Positions 1 through 8,284 of a stretch of DNA of 48,204 nt are shown here, one piece after another. This DNA is from an uncultured Saprospiraceae bacterium (GTDB lineage Bacteria > Bacteroidota > Bacteroidia > Chitinophagales > Saprospiraceae), in contig CALLAW010000018.1 of assembly GCA_938001865.1 (NCBI GenBank), forward strand, positions 1 through 48,204, read 5' to 3'. Position 1 is the stretch's first letter. Each line of letters opens with the position of its first letter. Below the pieces are notes generated by a model that saw only the letters and a list, made by a program, of their open reading frames with translations, searched no databases and was not told the DNA's origin. The translations under genes and the position numbers were made by a program.

Positions 1-1
1 A

Positions 2-316
2 GCTTTAGAGGGTCAATTGAGTTCAGCATCAGAGTGGGAAGCGAAGTATGCTACACTGAAGTCAGAGGCAGATAAGTCAGGTGCAGATTGGAAGACAAAG
101 TATGCAGCTTTAGAGGGACAATTGAGTTCAGCATCAGAGTGGGAAGCGAAGTATGCTACACTAAAGTCAGAGGCAGATAAGTCAAGTGCAGATTGGAAGA
201 CAAAGTATTCAGCCTTAGAAGGTCAGTTGAAGTCAGCATCAGAGTGGGAAGCGAAGTATGCATCACTCAAGTCACAGGGCGATAAGTCAAGTGCAGATTG
301 GCAATCAAAAATGAGT
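2..316 (+). repeat. Tandem 105-bp coding repeat, three units
   Basis: Units begin at 2, 107 and 212, with a degenerate continuation at 317. The period is exactly 105 bp (35 codons) and the DNA is nearly identical between the first two copies. The array is open at the left window edge, so the copy number is unknown. It is in frame and protein-coding, with no spacers. Confidence 0.9.
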
Positions 317-1225
317 GCATTGAAAGCTCAATTGGATGCTAAGCCAAAAGAAGTTGAAGTAATTAAAGAAGTGGAAAGACCTGTAGAGGTGATTAAAGAG
401 ATTGAAGTCGTAAATGAGAAGGTCGTAGAAGTAGAGAAGATTGTAGAGGTAGAAAAGATCGTCGAGAAGCCAGTAGAGGTAATCAAGGAAGTAGAGAAGA
501 TTGTAGAAGTAGAGAAGATCGTAGAGAAGCCAGTAGAGGTAATCAAGGAAGTAGAAAAGATAGTAGAGGTTGAGAAGATCGTCGAGAAGCCAGTAGAAGT
601 AATCAAGGAGGTAGAAAAGATCGTAGAGGTGATTAGAGAGATTGAAGTAATTAAAGAAGTGCCAATCGAAATCATTAAAGAAGTTGAAGTAGAGAAATCT
701 ATAGATATGGAGGAGCTAATGAAGATGGTAGCTGGTATGCAACAGGTCGAAGTCTCAAGGACAGAATCCGAAAGTAGCAAGAAAGGACAAGCGAAGATTG
801 TTTCTTCTAAGTCATCAACTCAACAATCAGAAGAATCGAGTAAGGCATCAGCTGAATCTGTAAGTTCAAGCACAAGTAAATCTTCGGGTAAGCAAAAATC
901 TACATCGAAGACGAGTAAAACGAGTGGGACACAATCTAAAAACACCAAGAAAGGAAGTACGTCAGGTAAAGCCAAAAAGGATGATTTAACCAAAATTGAA
1001 GGAATAGGACCTGCAATTAATAGATTGTTAAACGCTGATGGTATCATGACCTTCAAGCAATTGAGTGTAGCCAAAGTATCAAGACTCGAAAAGATTTTGT
1101 CTGATGCTGGACCTAGATTCAGGATGCACAAGCCTGGAACTTGGCCACAACAATCAACGCTAGCCGCTGATGGTAAGTGGGAAGAACTCAAAGTACTCCA
1201 AGATGAATTGGATGGCGGTAAGTAG
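2..1225 (+). CDS. Coiled-coil repeat protein with C-terminal HhH-type domain (5' partial)
   Basis: The reading frame is already open at base 2, so the true start lies left of the window; the TTG at 17 is inside a repeat and is not a credible start. Visible order: three near-identical 35-residue units (each with SEWEAKYA and ADWKTKY), a degenerate fourth, then Val/Glu/Lys repeats of the type VEKIVEVEKIVEKPVEVIKE, a block ending EVEVEKSIDMEEL, a Ser/Lys/Thr-rich linker, and a final 81-residue domain starting DDLTKIEGIGP and ending LQDELDGGK. The IEGIGP core is a helix-hairpin-helix signature, a fold usually found in DNA-binding or protein-interaction modules. The 35-residue period (5 x 7) suits a coiled coil. 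It shares linker and C-terminal domain with the gene at 2278 and so is its paralogue. Function is unknown; a scaffold or nucleoid-associated role is only a guess. Confidence 0.85.
   Translation, partial: ALEGQLSSASEWEAKYATLKSEADKSGADWKTKYAALEGQLSSASEWEAKYATLKSEADKSSADWKTKYSALEGQLKSASEWEAKYASLKSQGDKSSADWQSKMSALKAQLDAKPKEVEVIKEVERPVEVIKEIEVVNEKVVEVEKIVEVEKIVEKPVEVIKEVEKIVEVEKIVEKPVEVIKEVEKIVEVEKIVEKPVEVIKEVEKIVEVIREIEVIKEVPIEIIKEVEVEKSIDMEELMKMVAGMQQVEVSRTESESSKKGQAKIVSSKSSTQQSEESSKASAESVSSSTSKSSGKQKSTSKTSKTSGTQSKNTKKGSTSGKAKKDDLTKIEGIGPAINRLLNADGIMTFKQLSVAKVSRLEKILSDAGPRFRMHKPGTWPQQSTLAADGKWEELKVLQDELDGGK
415..640 (+). repeat. Short-period Val-Glu-Lys coding repeats
   Basis: A 60-bp motif (GTAGAGAAGATTGTAGAAGT and variants) encoding EKIVEVEKIVEKPVEVIKEV is repeated about three times in frame within the first gene. 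Small variations in the third codon position show that the protein pattern is kept under selection. Confidence 0.7.
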
Positions 1226-1260
1226 TGATTGGATTTTGTAGAGAGGTTTAAATTAAAACA

Positions 1261-2211
1261 ATGAAATATTCTAAAAAAAGAATTTTAAATAAAGAAATAC
1301 CAGACGAAAATTATTCCGGTGTATTCGATACAATCAAAGTACATAGAAACTTAACAGTCAAAGCAGTAGAAGTACATTTAGATGTCCAACATAAAGTACC
1401 ATCAGAATTAGCTGTGGAACTTACTGGACCAGACGGCTTGACAGTTACACTTGATGGACCAGGTAAGGACACGGGCAAGGATCTGATAAAGCAGTATTCT
1501 GGGGATGTGCTTACACAGTTTGTAGGGAAGAAGAGTGCTGGTAATTGGTCATTGAGAGTGATAGATACGAGCAAGTCAGATGTGGGGATGTTGAACCATT
1601 GGACTCTGCATGTGCAGACACGTAACTCTAAGAAGTCAGAGATATTCTTTGGGAGTGACACAGCTATCAATAGCACCCAAGTCTGTCATAGCAAGCATCC
1701 AATCAGTGAGGTCAAGATTGATGTAACCACGAGTAAGGCACTTGATGCTAAGGCAAAACTTATCTTGGAGTCACCTGCGGGGACTGAGATTGCATTGCCC
1801 GTAGACCAATCTCGGCGAAGTGTATCATACCATAAACAACTCCAAAAACTTGTGGGCGAATCTCCTAAAGGCAAATGGAAATTGAGTGTTGTAAGTCAGA
1901 CCAATGTCCAGTTAGAACGTTGGAAACTTAATCTCAAGACACTTCAAAATGTACCGTTGGCGCAGGATGACCTGACAAAGATTGAAGGTATTGGTCCAAA
2001 GATCAAAGGGTTACTCTACGCTGGAGGCATAAAGACTTTCAGTAAATTGGCAGACACTGAAATCCAAAATGTAAAAGCGATACTTGACGCTGCTGGGCCT
2101 AGATATCAAATGCATGACCCTTCATCTTGGCCAAGGCAATCTCAGTTAGCAGCAAATGGTAAATGGGATGAATTGGCAAAACTTCAAGACATCCTAGATG
2201 GAGGTAAGTAA
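1261..2211 (+). CDS. Double P-domain protein with C-terminal HhH-type domain
   Basis: 316 residues. Residues ~17-122 match the proprotein-convertase P domain (P/homo B): a beta-sandwich pattern with VELTGPDG, a GNWSLRVID-type strand and a final HWTLHV. Residues ~128-228 are a second, more diverged copy (ILESPAGT, GKWKLSVVS, ERWKLNL). Residues 236-316 are the same 81-residue HhH-type domain as in both neighbours (DDLTKIEGIGPKI ... LQDILDGGK). P domains are normally on secreted proteases, but here there is no protease domain and the N-terminus (MKYSKKRILNKEI) has no hydrophobic signal, so export is not supported by sequence. ATG start 35 bases after the upstream stop; probably co-transcribed. 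Function unknown. Confidence 0.85.
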   Translation: MKYSKKRILNKEIPDENYSGVFDTIKVHRNLTVKAVEVHLDVQHKVPSELAVELTGPDGLTVTLDGPGKDTGKDLIKQYSGDVLTQFVGKKSAGNWSLRVIDTSKSDVGMLNHWTLHVQTRNSKKSEIFFGSDTAINSTQVCHSKHPISEVKIDVTTSKALDAKAKLILESPAGTEIALPVDQSRRSVSYHKQLQKLVGESPKGKWKLSVVSQTNVQLERWKLNLKTLQNVPLAQDDLTKIEGIGPKIKGLLYAGGIKTFSKLADTEIQNVKAILDAAGPRYQMHDPSSWPRQSQLAANGKWDELAKLQDILDGGK

Positions 2212-2277
2212 ATCTGTTTAACCTACTTCCAAATCTATTAAATATCTAATCACATCATATTTCGAAACAGTATTATT

Positions 2278-3732
2278 ATGACAAATAAATCATTGATTTC
2301 TAAAGAAAACCTGATCAAACAAATCGTAAAAAAAGCAGGAATTTCTACTGCTAAAGCTACGAAAGCATACGAGTGTGTACTCCATGAAAGTCCTGCATTC
2401 AGAAAGCAAGCACTTAAGAAAGTCTCTGTCAAAAATCAGGTCGCTGTCAAAGTTACTAATGAAGTGATCAAAGAGGTCATTAAAGAAGTCAAAGTCGTCA
2501 AAGAAGTACCAGTAGTGGTGACTAAGGAGGTCGTCAAAGAAGTGATTAAGGAAGTTGAAGTGATCAAGGAAGTTCCGATCGAAATCATCAAAGAAGTTAC
2601 TCTCGTTCGTGAGGTCATTGACCAAAAAGAAATAGAGAAGCTGTCTTCAGAATTGAAAAAAGCAAACGAAAAATTAGAAAAAAATGCTAAAGAGCTTGTT
2701 GACGCCTCAAAACAAGCAAATCAAATAAAAAAATTGGTCGCCGATCACAAATTAGCTGAGGCAGAATGGAAAAAGAAAGAAGCAGCATGGGGCAAACAAG
2801 AAGTAGTCTGGAAAAAGATGTCTGCTACTCACGATAAGACCCTTGCTGAAGCCAAATTAGCTGAGGCAGAATGGAAAAAGAAGGAAGCAGCATGGAGCAA
2901 ACAAGAAGCAGTCTGGAAAAAGATGTCTGCTACCCATGATAAAACTTTAGCAGCAGCTAAATTAGCTGAGGCAGAATGGAAAAAGAAAGAAGCAGCATGG
3001 AGCAAACAAGAAGCAGTCTGGAAAAAGATGTCTGCTACCCATGATAAGACTTTAGCAGCAGCTAAATTAGCTGAGGCAGAATGGAAAAAGAAAGAAGCAG
3101 CATGGGGCAAACAAGAAGTAGTCTGGAAGAAGATGTCTGCTACTCATGATAAGACTTTAGCTGCAGCCAAATTAGCTGAAGCGGAATGGAAAAAGAAAGA
3201 AGCAGCATGGAAGAAAGAGATGGTCGAATTGAAAAAGCAACTCGCTAAAAAGCCAAAAACTATTGAAGTAATTAAGGAAGTACCTGTCGAGATTATAAAA
3301 GAAGTAGAAGTAGTCAAGTCTATTGATATGAATATGCTCAAGCAGATGGTTGGTAAGTTAGGAACCAAGCAAGTATCAAAGAAAGTCATCGGTGAAACTA
3401 GAAATGTCAAAGAAGGTAAAGTAGTCTCAAGAAAAGAAGTGAAACCTGGATCTACTAAAGGAGTATTGATCAAGAAGGGTACTAAAGATGACCTGACTAA
3501 AATAGAAGGTATCGGTCCTAAAATCGCAGAACATCTAAATAATGGCGGTATTTCAACATTTCAACAATTAGCTAACTCTAAAGTCTCTAGACTTCAAGAA
3601 ATATTAGATGCTGCTGGCCCGAGATACCAGATGCACGTACCTAACTCTTGGCCCAAACAATCCAAGTTAGCTGCAGATGGCAAATGGGATGCACTAGCTA
3701 AGCTTCAAGACGAATTAGACGGAGGGCGGTAA
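2278..3732 (+). CDS. HU-like N-terminus, coiled-coil repeats and C-terminal HhH-type domain
   Basis: 484 residues. Residues ~6-45 (ISKENLIKQIVKKAGIST...) resemble the first two helices of HU/IHF DNA-binding proteins, but the beta-arm half is absent. Next come repeated VIKEV/IIKEV segments (~60-115), a charged helix, then four full 35-residue units beginning KLAEAEWKKKEAAW from residue 158 and a partial fifth. The block IEVIKEVPVEIIKEVEV followed by KSIDM is nearly identical to one in the gene at 2. The protein ends with the 81-residue HhH-type domain (404-484, DDLTKIEGIGPKI ... LQDELDGGR). No signal peptide is visible. Predicted to be a long cytoplasmic rod with possible nucleic-acid binding at both ends; this is inference from fold resemblance. 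Confidence 0.85.
   Translation: MTNKSLISKENLIKQIVKKAGISTAKATKAYECVLHESPAFRKQALKKVSVKNQVAVKVTNEVIKEVIKEVKVVKEVPVVVTKEVVKEVIKEVEVIKEVPIEIIKEVTLVREVIDQKEIEKLSSELKKANEKLEKNAKELVDASKQANQIKKLVADHKLAEAEWKKKEAAWGKQEVVWKKMSATHDKTLAEAKLAEAEWKKKEAAWSKQEAVWKKMSATHDKTLAAAKLAEAEWKKKEAAWSKQEAVWKKMSATHDKTLAAAKLAEAEWKKKEAAWGKQEVVWKKMSATHDKTLAAAKLAEAEWKKKEAAWKKEMVELKKQLAKKPKTIEVIKEVPVEIIKEVEVVKSIDMNMLKQMVGKLGTKQVSKKVIGETRNVKEGKVVSRKEVKPGSTKGVLIKKGTKDDLTKIEGIGPKIAEHLNNGGISTFQQLANSKVSRLQEILDAAGPRYQMHVPNSWPKQSKLAADGKWDALAKLQDELDGGR
2749..3168 (+). repeat. Tandem 105-bp coding repeat, four units plus a partial
   Basis: Units start at 2749, 2854, 2959 and 3064, with a partial unit from 3169 to about 3215. Period is exactly 105 bp, the same as in the paralogue at 2-316, though the encoded residues differ. 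Copies are almost identical at the DNA level, implying recent duplication or homogenisation. Confidence 0.9.
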
Positions 3733-3968
3733 AGCCTGACTCTCTATGTGCCAATGTAGAGATATCTTGATTTTTCAACATTTGTTCGTTGAAGTCTCAT
3801 GAGAGTGTGGAGTATATGGGGTAGTTCTATAGAGTGAAAAATTGTCTATCCTGATAGCCATATCATCAAGTCTGTCAGGACGTCGGGATCAAGTAACCCG
3901 GTTTTATATCCTTTGATTATACCGATAAGAATGTACGAGACTACAGAGGTGAACCATCGCTGGCTCTC

Positions 3969-4685
3969 TTACAGTTTGTTAGCTTCAATGAGATCGGTAA
4001 GGGACTCTTTATAGTTCTTTCCTACAGAAATGTTCTTGGGTTTGCCATTCTCTTGGATCTCTACCATTGATCCAAAGACTGCCGTTATCTTGTTGACATT
4101 GACGATATATGATCGATGTATCCGCATGAAGATATTGCTTGGAAGCTTAGCTTCGAGGCTCTTCATGGTCTGGAGTGTGATTACTCTGTTAGTCTGTTTC
4201 TTGATGATGACGTAATCTTTGAGTCCTTCGATGTATAGGATGTCGTTAAAGTGGATTTTAATCATTTTTTTATCCGCCTTTACGAAGAAGAACTCATCTT
4301 CATCAGCCATTCCTTTTAATGATACTGATGCCTTTTCGAGGAACTTATTTGTAGCTTGCATCAGGCGTTCGAGGCTGATTGGCTTCATTAGGTAGTCTAT
4401 GACATTCAGATCAAATCCTTCCACGGCATAATCAGCATATGCTGTAGTCATGATCACTTCTGGTGGGTGTGAGAGTGATTTGAGAAATTCTAACCCTGTA
4501 ATTTTGGGCATCTGGATATCTAAGAACATTAAGTCGATATCATGCCGCTGCAATACATCATTGGCTTCGATGGCATTCTGACAAGAAGCTACTAATTCAA
4601 ATTGTTCGAGACTTGCTAGATGACTCTCTAAGATCTCTCTTGCCAATGGTTCATCATCGACGATAATTACTTTATACTGGTGCAT
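3969..4685 (-). CDS. LytTR-family response regulator
   Basis: 238 residues. Receiver domain at the N-terminus with acidic pocket D10/D11, phospho-acceptor D56 in MFLDIQMP and the conserved Lys101 in LMKP. The C-terminal ~105 residues are a LytTR DNA-binding domain (FFVKADKKMIKI, DILYIEGLKDYV, MRIHRSYIVNV). Such regulators are phosphorylated by LytS-type kinases and bind direct repeats in target promoters. It overlaps the upstream kinase gene by 14 bases, so the two form a co-translated two-component system. Targets cannot be read from the sequence. Confidence 0.95.
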   Translation of the reverse strand: MHQYKVIIVDDEPLAREILESHLASLEQFELVASCQNAIEANDVLQRHDIDLMFLDIQMPKITGLEFLKSLSHPPEVIMTTAYADYAVEGFDLNVIDYLMKPISLERLMQATNKFLEKASVSLKGMADEDEFFFVKADKKMIKIHFNDILYIEGLKDYVIIKKQTNRVITLQTMKSLEAKLPSNIFMRIHRSYIVNVNKITAVFGSMVEIQENGKPKNISVGKNYKESLTDLIEANKL

Positions 4686-5730
4686 ATGATATCGTGTTTA
4701 TAAGTTTGATATAGAGTTCTATTTCGTATTCTTTTTCTCGTTTTTTGATCGTAAGCATATGATTCTCGGGATAGACGATATTGAGCCTTCGTTTGACATT
4801 TTCGAGTCCAATACCTCCGACAGTTGCTTTCCCATATTCTTCTTGACTATAAGTATTGATGATAGTGAAGAATAGGTGATCCTCCATTATCTTGAGTTTG
4901 ATGTCAATATATCCATCATCAATGGTGTTAAGTCCATGTTTGAAGCTATTTTCTATAAATGGGGAGAAGAGCAATGGCATGATTTGCTTGTTGGATGCAT
5001 CGCCTTCTATCTCAAGAGTGACAGAGTTGGCACTCGTAGTACGTATCGATTCTAGATCAATATAGTTGCGGATGTATTCGATTTCTTTCTCTAGTGTTAC
5101 TGTTTTGTCATTACATTCATAGAGCATGTATCTCATCATATTGGAGAGTTTAAGCACTGTGCTTGGAGCTTGATCTGACTTTTTTAGCGTAAGCGCATAC
5201 AGGCTATTGAGTGTATTGAAAAAGAAGTGAGGATCGATCTGAGTCTTTAGAAATTTTAATTCTGAAGAGAGATTTTGTCTCTCTAGTTCTTGTGTACGAC
5301 TTTGGTGATAAAGAATGTCAGTAAACAACTTGTATATAGATGAAGCCACACCTACTAAGACGAGCTCTACGAATGGCAAATGAAAATTGTCTAAGAAGTA
5401 ACTTTGAGTAAGAGGATCACTTGTGTAAATGATGTAAAATAGTGCCAATTTGATGGGAGTCAAGGCTACAGCGACAAAGATCAATGAGAGCACATAGTAG
5501 ACGGTTTTATTCTTAGAGAGTAACTCAGGGATGAGATACACGATATTGATATATGCCATCGTAATGAAGAACCCTATGTTGACACCATTTTTCAGGATGA
5601 TTAGCCAGAGGTGATCTTTAGAAGCACTCAGGACAATCAGAAAGATATAAGTAAATAGCCAAAACAACACATGATAAAATGTCTTCGTTTGGTAGAACTT
5701 ATAAAACCTGTGACTCAATGATTCTGGCAT
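4672..5730 (-). CDS. LytS/YehU-type sensor histidine kinase
   Basis: 352 residues. The N-terminal ~135 residues hold about four hydrophobic membrane segments. The kinase part has the His_kinase motif QIDPHFFFNTLN with the phospho-accepting His168, and an N-box FIENSFKHGL and GGIGLENVKRRL in the ATPase domain. Most family members read QINPHF; here Asn is Asp. There is no large extracellular sensor domain, so sensing probably occurs in the membrane. First gene of the minus-strand operon with the LytTR regulator. Confidence 0.93.
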   Translation of the reverse strand: MPESLSHRFYKFYQTKTFYHVLFWLFTYIFLIVLSASKDHLWLIILKNGVNIGFFITMAYINIVYLIPELLSKNKTVYYVLSLIFVAVALTPIKLALFYIIYTSDPLTQSYFLDNFHLPFVELVLVGVASSIYKLFTDILYHQSRTQELERQNLSSELKFLKTQIDPHFFFNTLNSLYALTLKKSDQAPSTVLKLSNMMRYMLYECNDKTVTLEKEIEYIRNYIDLESIRTTSANSVTLEIEGDASNKQIMPLLFSPFIENSFKHGLNTIDDGYIDIKLKIMEDHLFFTIINTYSQEEYGKATVGGIGLENVKRRLNIVYPENHMLTIKKREKEYEIELYIKLINTISYAPV

Positions 5731-6213
5731 GATTAACTCTTCAATGCAAATGTAAGATAAGTACTCTCACCGAGTCGGTCTATTAGATTAAGGTTCAAAA
5801 TCTCTTGACCAAACAGTTGAGTACATTATATAAATCTTCTGTCTTGCGTACGAGATGTTGGAAGACTTGCAAGCCCTCTGATCTGAGCCTGAGGCGTTGG
5901 ACTTTTTTCACTATGTAACCCTCATCTGTGATATGAGACAGATCGATGATTTGAAGATGCACTCATGAGATACTCTATATTCCACATAGACTCATCTTGA
6001 TAAGAGTAAGGTGTTAATCATAAAGCGCTGTATGCTGCATAGATTGCAGTGTACGATATCCTATCAACCATAAGTCATCTGAGGTCGTAGCCAAATGCCA
6101 AGCCATGACTGTGGAAAATTCCAAGAATAATGAAGCAAATAGATCACCAATCTATCATACATTCACTGCATAAATGTGCATATTGCATTTACATAAGTAA
6201 ACATCCATAACAC
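5731..6213. other. Intergenic region without a recognised gene
   Basis: 483 bases between the divergent kinase operon and folE. No convincing ORF or RNA gene. Just before folE (about 6165-6190) TGCAT occurs three times within 25 bases, which could be an operator, but no partner sequence supports this. No folate-type riboswitch was recognised. Confidence 0.5.
5747..5754 (-). promoter_or_regulatory. Candidate -7 element of the kinase/regulator operon
   Basis: On the minus strand TACATTTG fits the Bacteroidota consensus TANNTTTG, about 17 bases before the kinase start. No TTG -33 element at the usual distance was found. Confidence 0.3.
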
Positions 6214-6810
6214 ATGGCATACAAAGAGATAAAATCTTACGATCCAGAGGTAACCGAAGACATTAAACAGAAGTATCATAGTATTATAGATAGCCTTGGT
6301 GAGGATGTCAATCGCGAAGGTCTACTTAAGACCCCAGAGAGAGCATCTAAGGCAATGCAGTATCTCACCAAAGGGTACAATGAGGATCCTAATGAAATCT
6401 TGAAGTCGGCTCTCTTCAAAGAAGAGTATAGCAACATGGTCATCGTCAAAGATATCGAGGTTTACAGCCTTTGTGAGCACCATATCCTTCCATTTTACGG
6501 CAAAGCACATGTAGCTTATATTCCTAATGGTTATGTCGTAGGATTGAGCAAGATACCTCGGATTGTTGATGTTTTTGCTCGGAGATTACAAGTGCAGGAG
6601 AGATTGACTCAAGAAATCTTGGACTGCATAGAGCTGACTCTCAAGCCTCAGGGTGTAGCGGTTGTTATAGAAGCGGCTCACATGTGTATGATGATGCGAG
6701 GAGTGCAGAAGCAGAATAGTGTGACCACGACATCTGGATTTACTGGTGCTTTTGAAAATGTCACTACTCGAGCCGAATTCCTCTCACTGATCGACTCCAA
6801 TCTTAGGTAG
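6214..6810 (+). CDS. folE: GTP cyclohydrolase I
   Basis: 198 residues, normal length. Converts GTP to dihydroneopterin triphosphate, the first step of tetrahydrofolate synthesis, in the cytoplasm. Zinc ligands are visible as C87 and H90 in [10 protein letters not shown] and C158 in AAHMCMM. Also present are the substrate-binding [10 protein letters not shown] segment and QGVAVVIEA. Followed after 46 bases by fabD, which has its own promoter. Functionally linked to thyA at 22.5 kb, which consumes methylene-tetrahydrofolate. Confidence 0.98.
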   Translation: MAYKEIKSYDPEVTEDIKQKYHSIIDSLGEDVNREGLLKTPERASKAMQYLTKGYNEDPNEILKSALFKEEYSNMVIVKDIEVYSLCEHHILPFYGKAHVAYIPNGYVVGLSKIPRIVDVFARRLQVQERLTQEILDCIELTLKPQGVAVVIEAAHMCMMMRGVQKQNSVTTTSGFTGAFENVTTRAEFLSLIDSNLR

Positions 6811-6825
6811 ACATTCGTTTTTTCA

Positions 6826-6833
6826 TAACTTTG
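6826..6833 (+). promoter_or_regulatory. Candidate -7 element of fabD
   Basis: TAACTTTG fits TANNTTTG exactly and lies between folE and fabD, 23 bases before the fabD start. No clear TTG at the -33 position. Confidence 0.45.
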
Positions 6834-6856
6834 CGACATTATTCACACTTGTGTAA

Positions 6857-7732
6857 ATGACTACTATGAATATTGTTGTATTTCCGGGACAAGGTTCCCA
6901 ATTCGTCGGAATGGGTAAGGATGATTATCAAGCCTCCGACCTCGCAAGATCTTACTATGACAAAGCGAATAAAATCTTAGGCATTGACCTCAAGGAAGTC
7001 ATGTTTGAAGGTTCAGAAGAAGATCTCAAACAGACAGATGTTACTCAGCCTGCAGTCTTCCTTTATAGCATTGTCAAGTACTATATGAGTGGTAAGACTC
7101 CTGATGCAGTAGCTGGGCATTCGCTTGGAGAGATTACCGCTCTTGTAGCGAGTGGAGTGTTGACATTCGATGATGCACTGACTCTCGTCTCACGCAGAGC
7201 CAATGCCATGCAAGTTGCTTGCAAGCAACAAGAAGGTACGATGGCGGCAATACTTGGCCTTGATGATAGTGTAGTAGAGTCACTCTGTGCTGATATCGAC
7301 GCTATCGTCGTGCCTGCCAACTACAACTGTCCTGGACAGCTCGTCATCTCTGGCAGTATGGATGGAGTGACCAAGGCTGTAGATGCAGCCACACAAGCAG
7401 GAGCTCGTAGAGCACTGATGCTCAATGTAGGGGGGGCATTCCACTCACCATTAATGGAGACGGCAGAGACTACATTAGCAGAAGCGATCGAGCAAGTGAC
7501 ATTCGCTAATGCCAATGTTCCCATCTATCAGAACGTAGATGGCCAACCTCAAAGCGATGCACAGATCATTAAGAGTAACTTGCTGAAGCAGTTGACATCA
7601 CCTGTCAAGTGGACACAGTCTATGCAAACCATGGTAGCTAATGGCCTGACACTCTACAGCGAAGCTGGAGCAAAAGTCTTGAGTGGATTCATCAGACGAG
7701 TTGATAGAGCAATACCAACAGAACAATTCTAA
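6857..7732 (+). CDS. fabD: Malonyl-CoA:ACP transacylase
   Basis: 291 residues. Transfers malonyl from CoA to acyl carrier protein for fatty acid synthesis. N-terminal FPGQGSQFVGMG, nucleophile Ser89 in AGHSLGE, and catalytic His196 in GGAFHSPLM. Translation may instead begin at the second Met (6866, MNIVVFPGQ), which fits the family N-terminus better; both are in frame. Three bases separate it from the next gene, so the two are translationally close. Not grouped with other fab genes here. Confidence 0.97.
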   Translation: MTTMNIVVFPGQGSQFVGMGKDDYQASDLARSYYDKANKILGIDLKEVMFEGSEEDLKQTDVTQPAVFLYSIVKYYMSGKTPDAVAGHSLGEITALVASGVLTFDDALTLVSRRANAMQVACKQQEGTMAAILGLDDSVVESLCADIDAIVVPANYNCPGQLVISGSMDGVTKAVDAATQAGARRALMLNVGGAFHSPLMETAETTLAEAIEQVTFANANVPIYQNVDGQPQSDAQIIKSNLLKQLTSPVKWTQSMQTMVANGLTLYSEAGAKVLSGFIRRVDRAIPTEQF

Positions 7733-7735
7733 AGG

Positions 7736-8275
7736 GTGAAAGGAAAGATACTGATATCTCAGCCATTCATGATGGACGAAAACTTTAGGCGAACTGTGAT
7801 TCTTATCGCTGAGCACGATGACGAAGGGACCATTGGTTTTGTGCTGACAAGGCCTGTCGATATGCAGATCGATGCATTGATATCTGCATTTCCAAAGTTT
7901 GCAGCGAGAGTAGGACATGGTGGTCCTGTCGGGCATGACTCAATTCACTTTGTCCACAATCTCGGAGACGAACTCAGAGAGAGTCTTCCTATCGTAGATG
8001 GGTTATGGTGGAGTGGTGACTTTGAGCAGCTAATATCGATGGTCGATCTTGGCAAAGTTAGAGTCGATGACATCCTCTTCTTTATAGGGTACTCTGGATG
8101 GTCCCCTGGTCAGTTAGATGCTGAGATTAAGGATGGCTCATGGATAGTCTCTAATCTTAGCGTCAAGGAAATCCTGACAGAAGACCCTAAGGAACTCTGG
8201 AAGTCAATATTGAAACCCATAAATTCAAATTTCAAAGTCATTTCAGAAATGCCAGATTCTGATTTGTATAACTAA
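7736..8275 (+). CDS. YqgE/AlgH family protein (DUF179)
   Basis: 179 residues with a GTG start three bases after the fabD stop. Matches the YqgE family: KGKILISQPFMMDENFRRTV at the N-terminus, the FVLTRP motif, GHGGPVG, and the FIGYSGWSPGQLDAEI core. The family is widespread and soluble; its biochemical role is not established, although AlgH has been linked to alginate regulation in Pseudomonas. The length is slightly short but complete. It sits between fabD and an ABC-F gene in a tight operon. Confidence 0.93.
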   Translation: MKGKILISQPFMMDENFRRTVILIAEHDDEGTIGFVLTRPVDMQIDALISAFPKFAARVGHGGPVGHDSIHFVHNLGDELRESLPIVDGLWWSGDFEQLISMVDLGKVRVDDILFFIGYSGWSPGQLDAEIKDGSWIVSNLSVKEILTEDPKELWKSILKPINSNFKVISEMPDSDLYN

Positions 8276-8284
8276 GGTCACCTC

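Noticed and set aside
328-780. Minus-strand open frame rich in Ser/Thr/Ile
   Set aside because: It is the reverse complement of the Val/Glu/Lys repeats of the first gene; its composition mirrors that repeat.
2-3215. Regularly spaced repeats that might suggest CRISPR arrays
   Set aside because: The units are contiguous, in frame and protein-coding, with a 105-bp period and no spacers; no cas genes are present.
3774-3793. Stem TTCAAC/GTTGAA between convergent genes as a terminator
   Set aside because: Short stem and no T-tract on either strand.
6100-6213. Riboswitch upstream of folE
   Set aside because: No recognisable folate-type fold; only short TGCAT repeats were seen.
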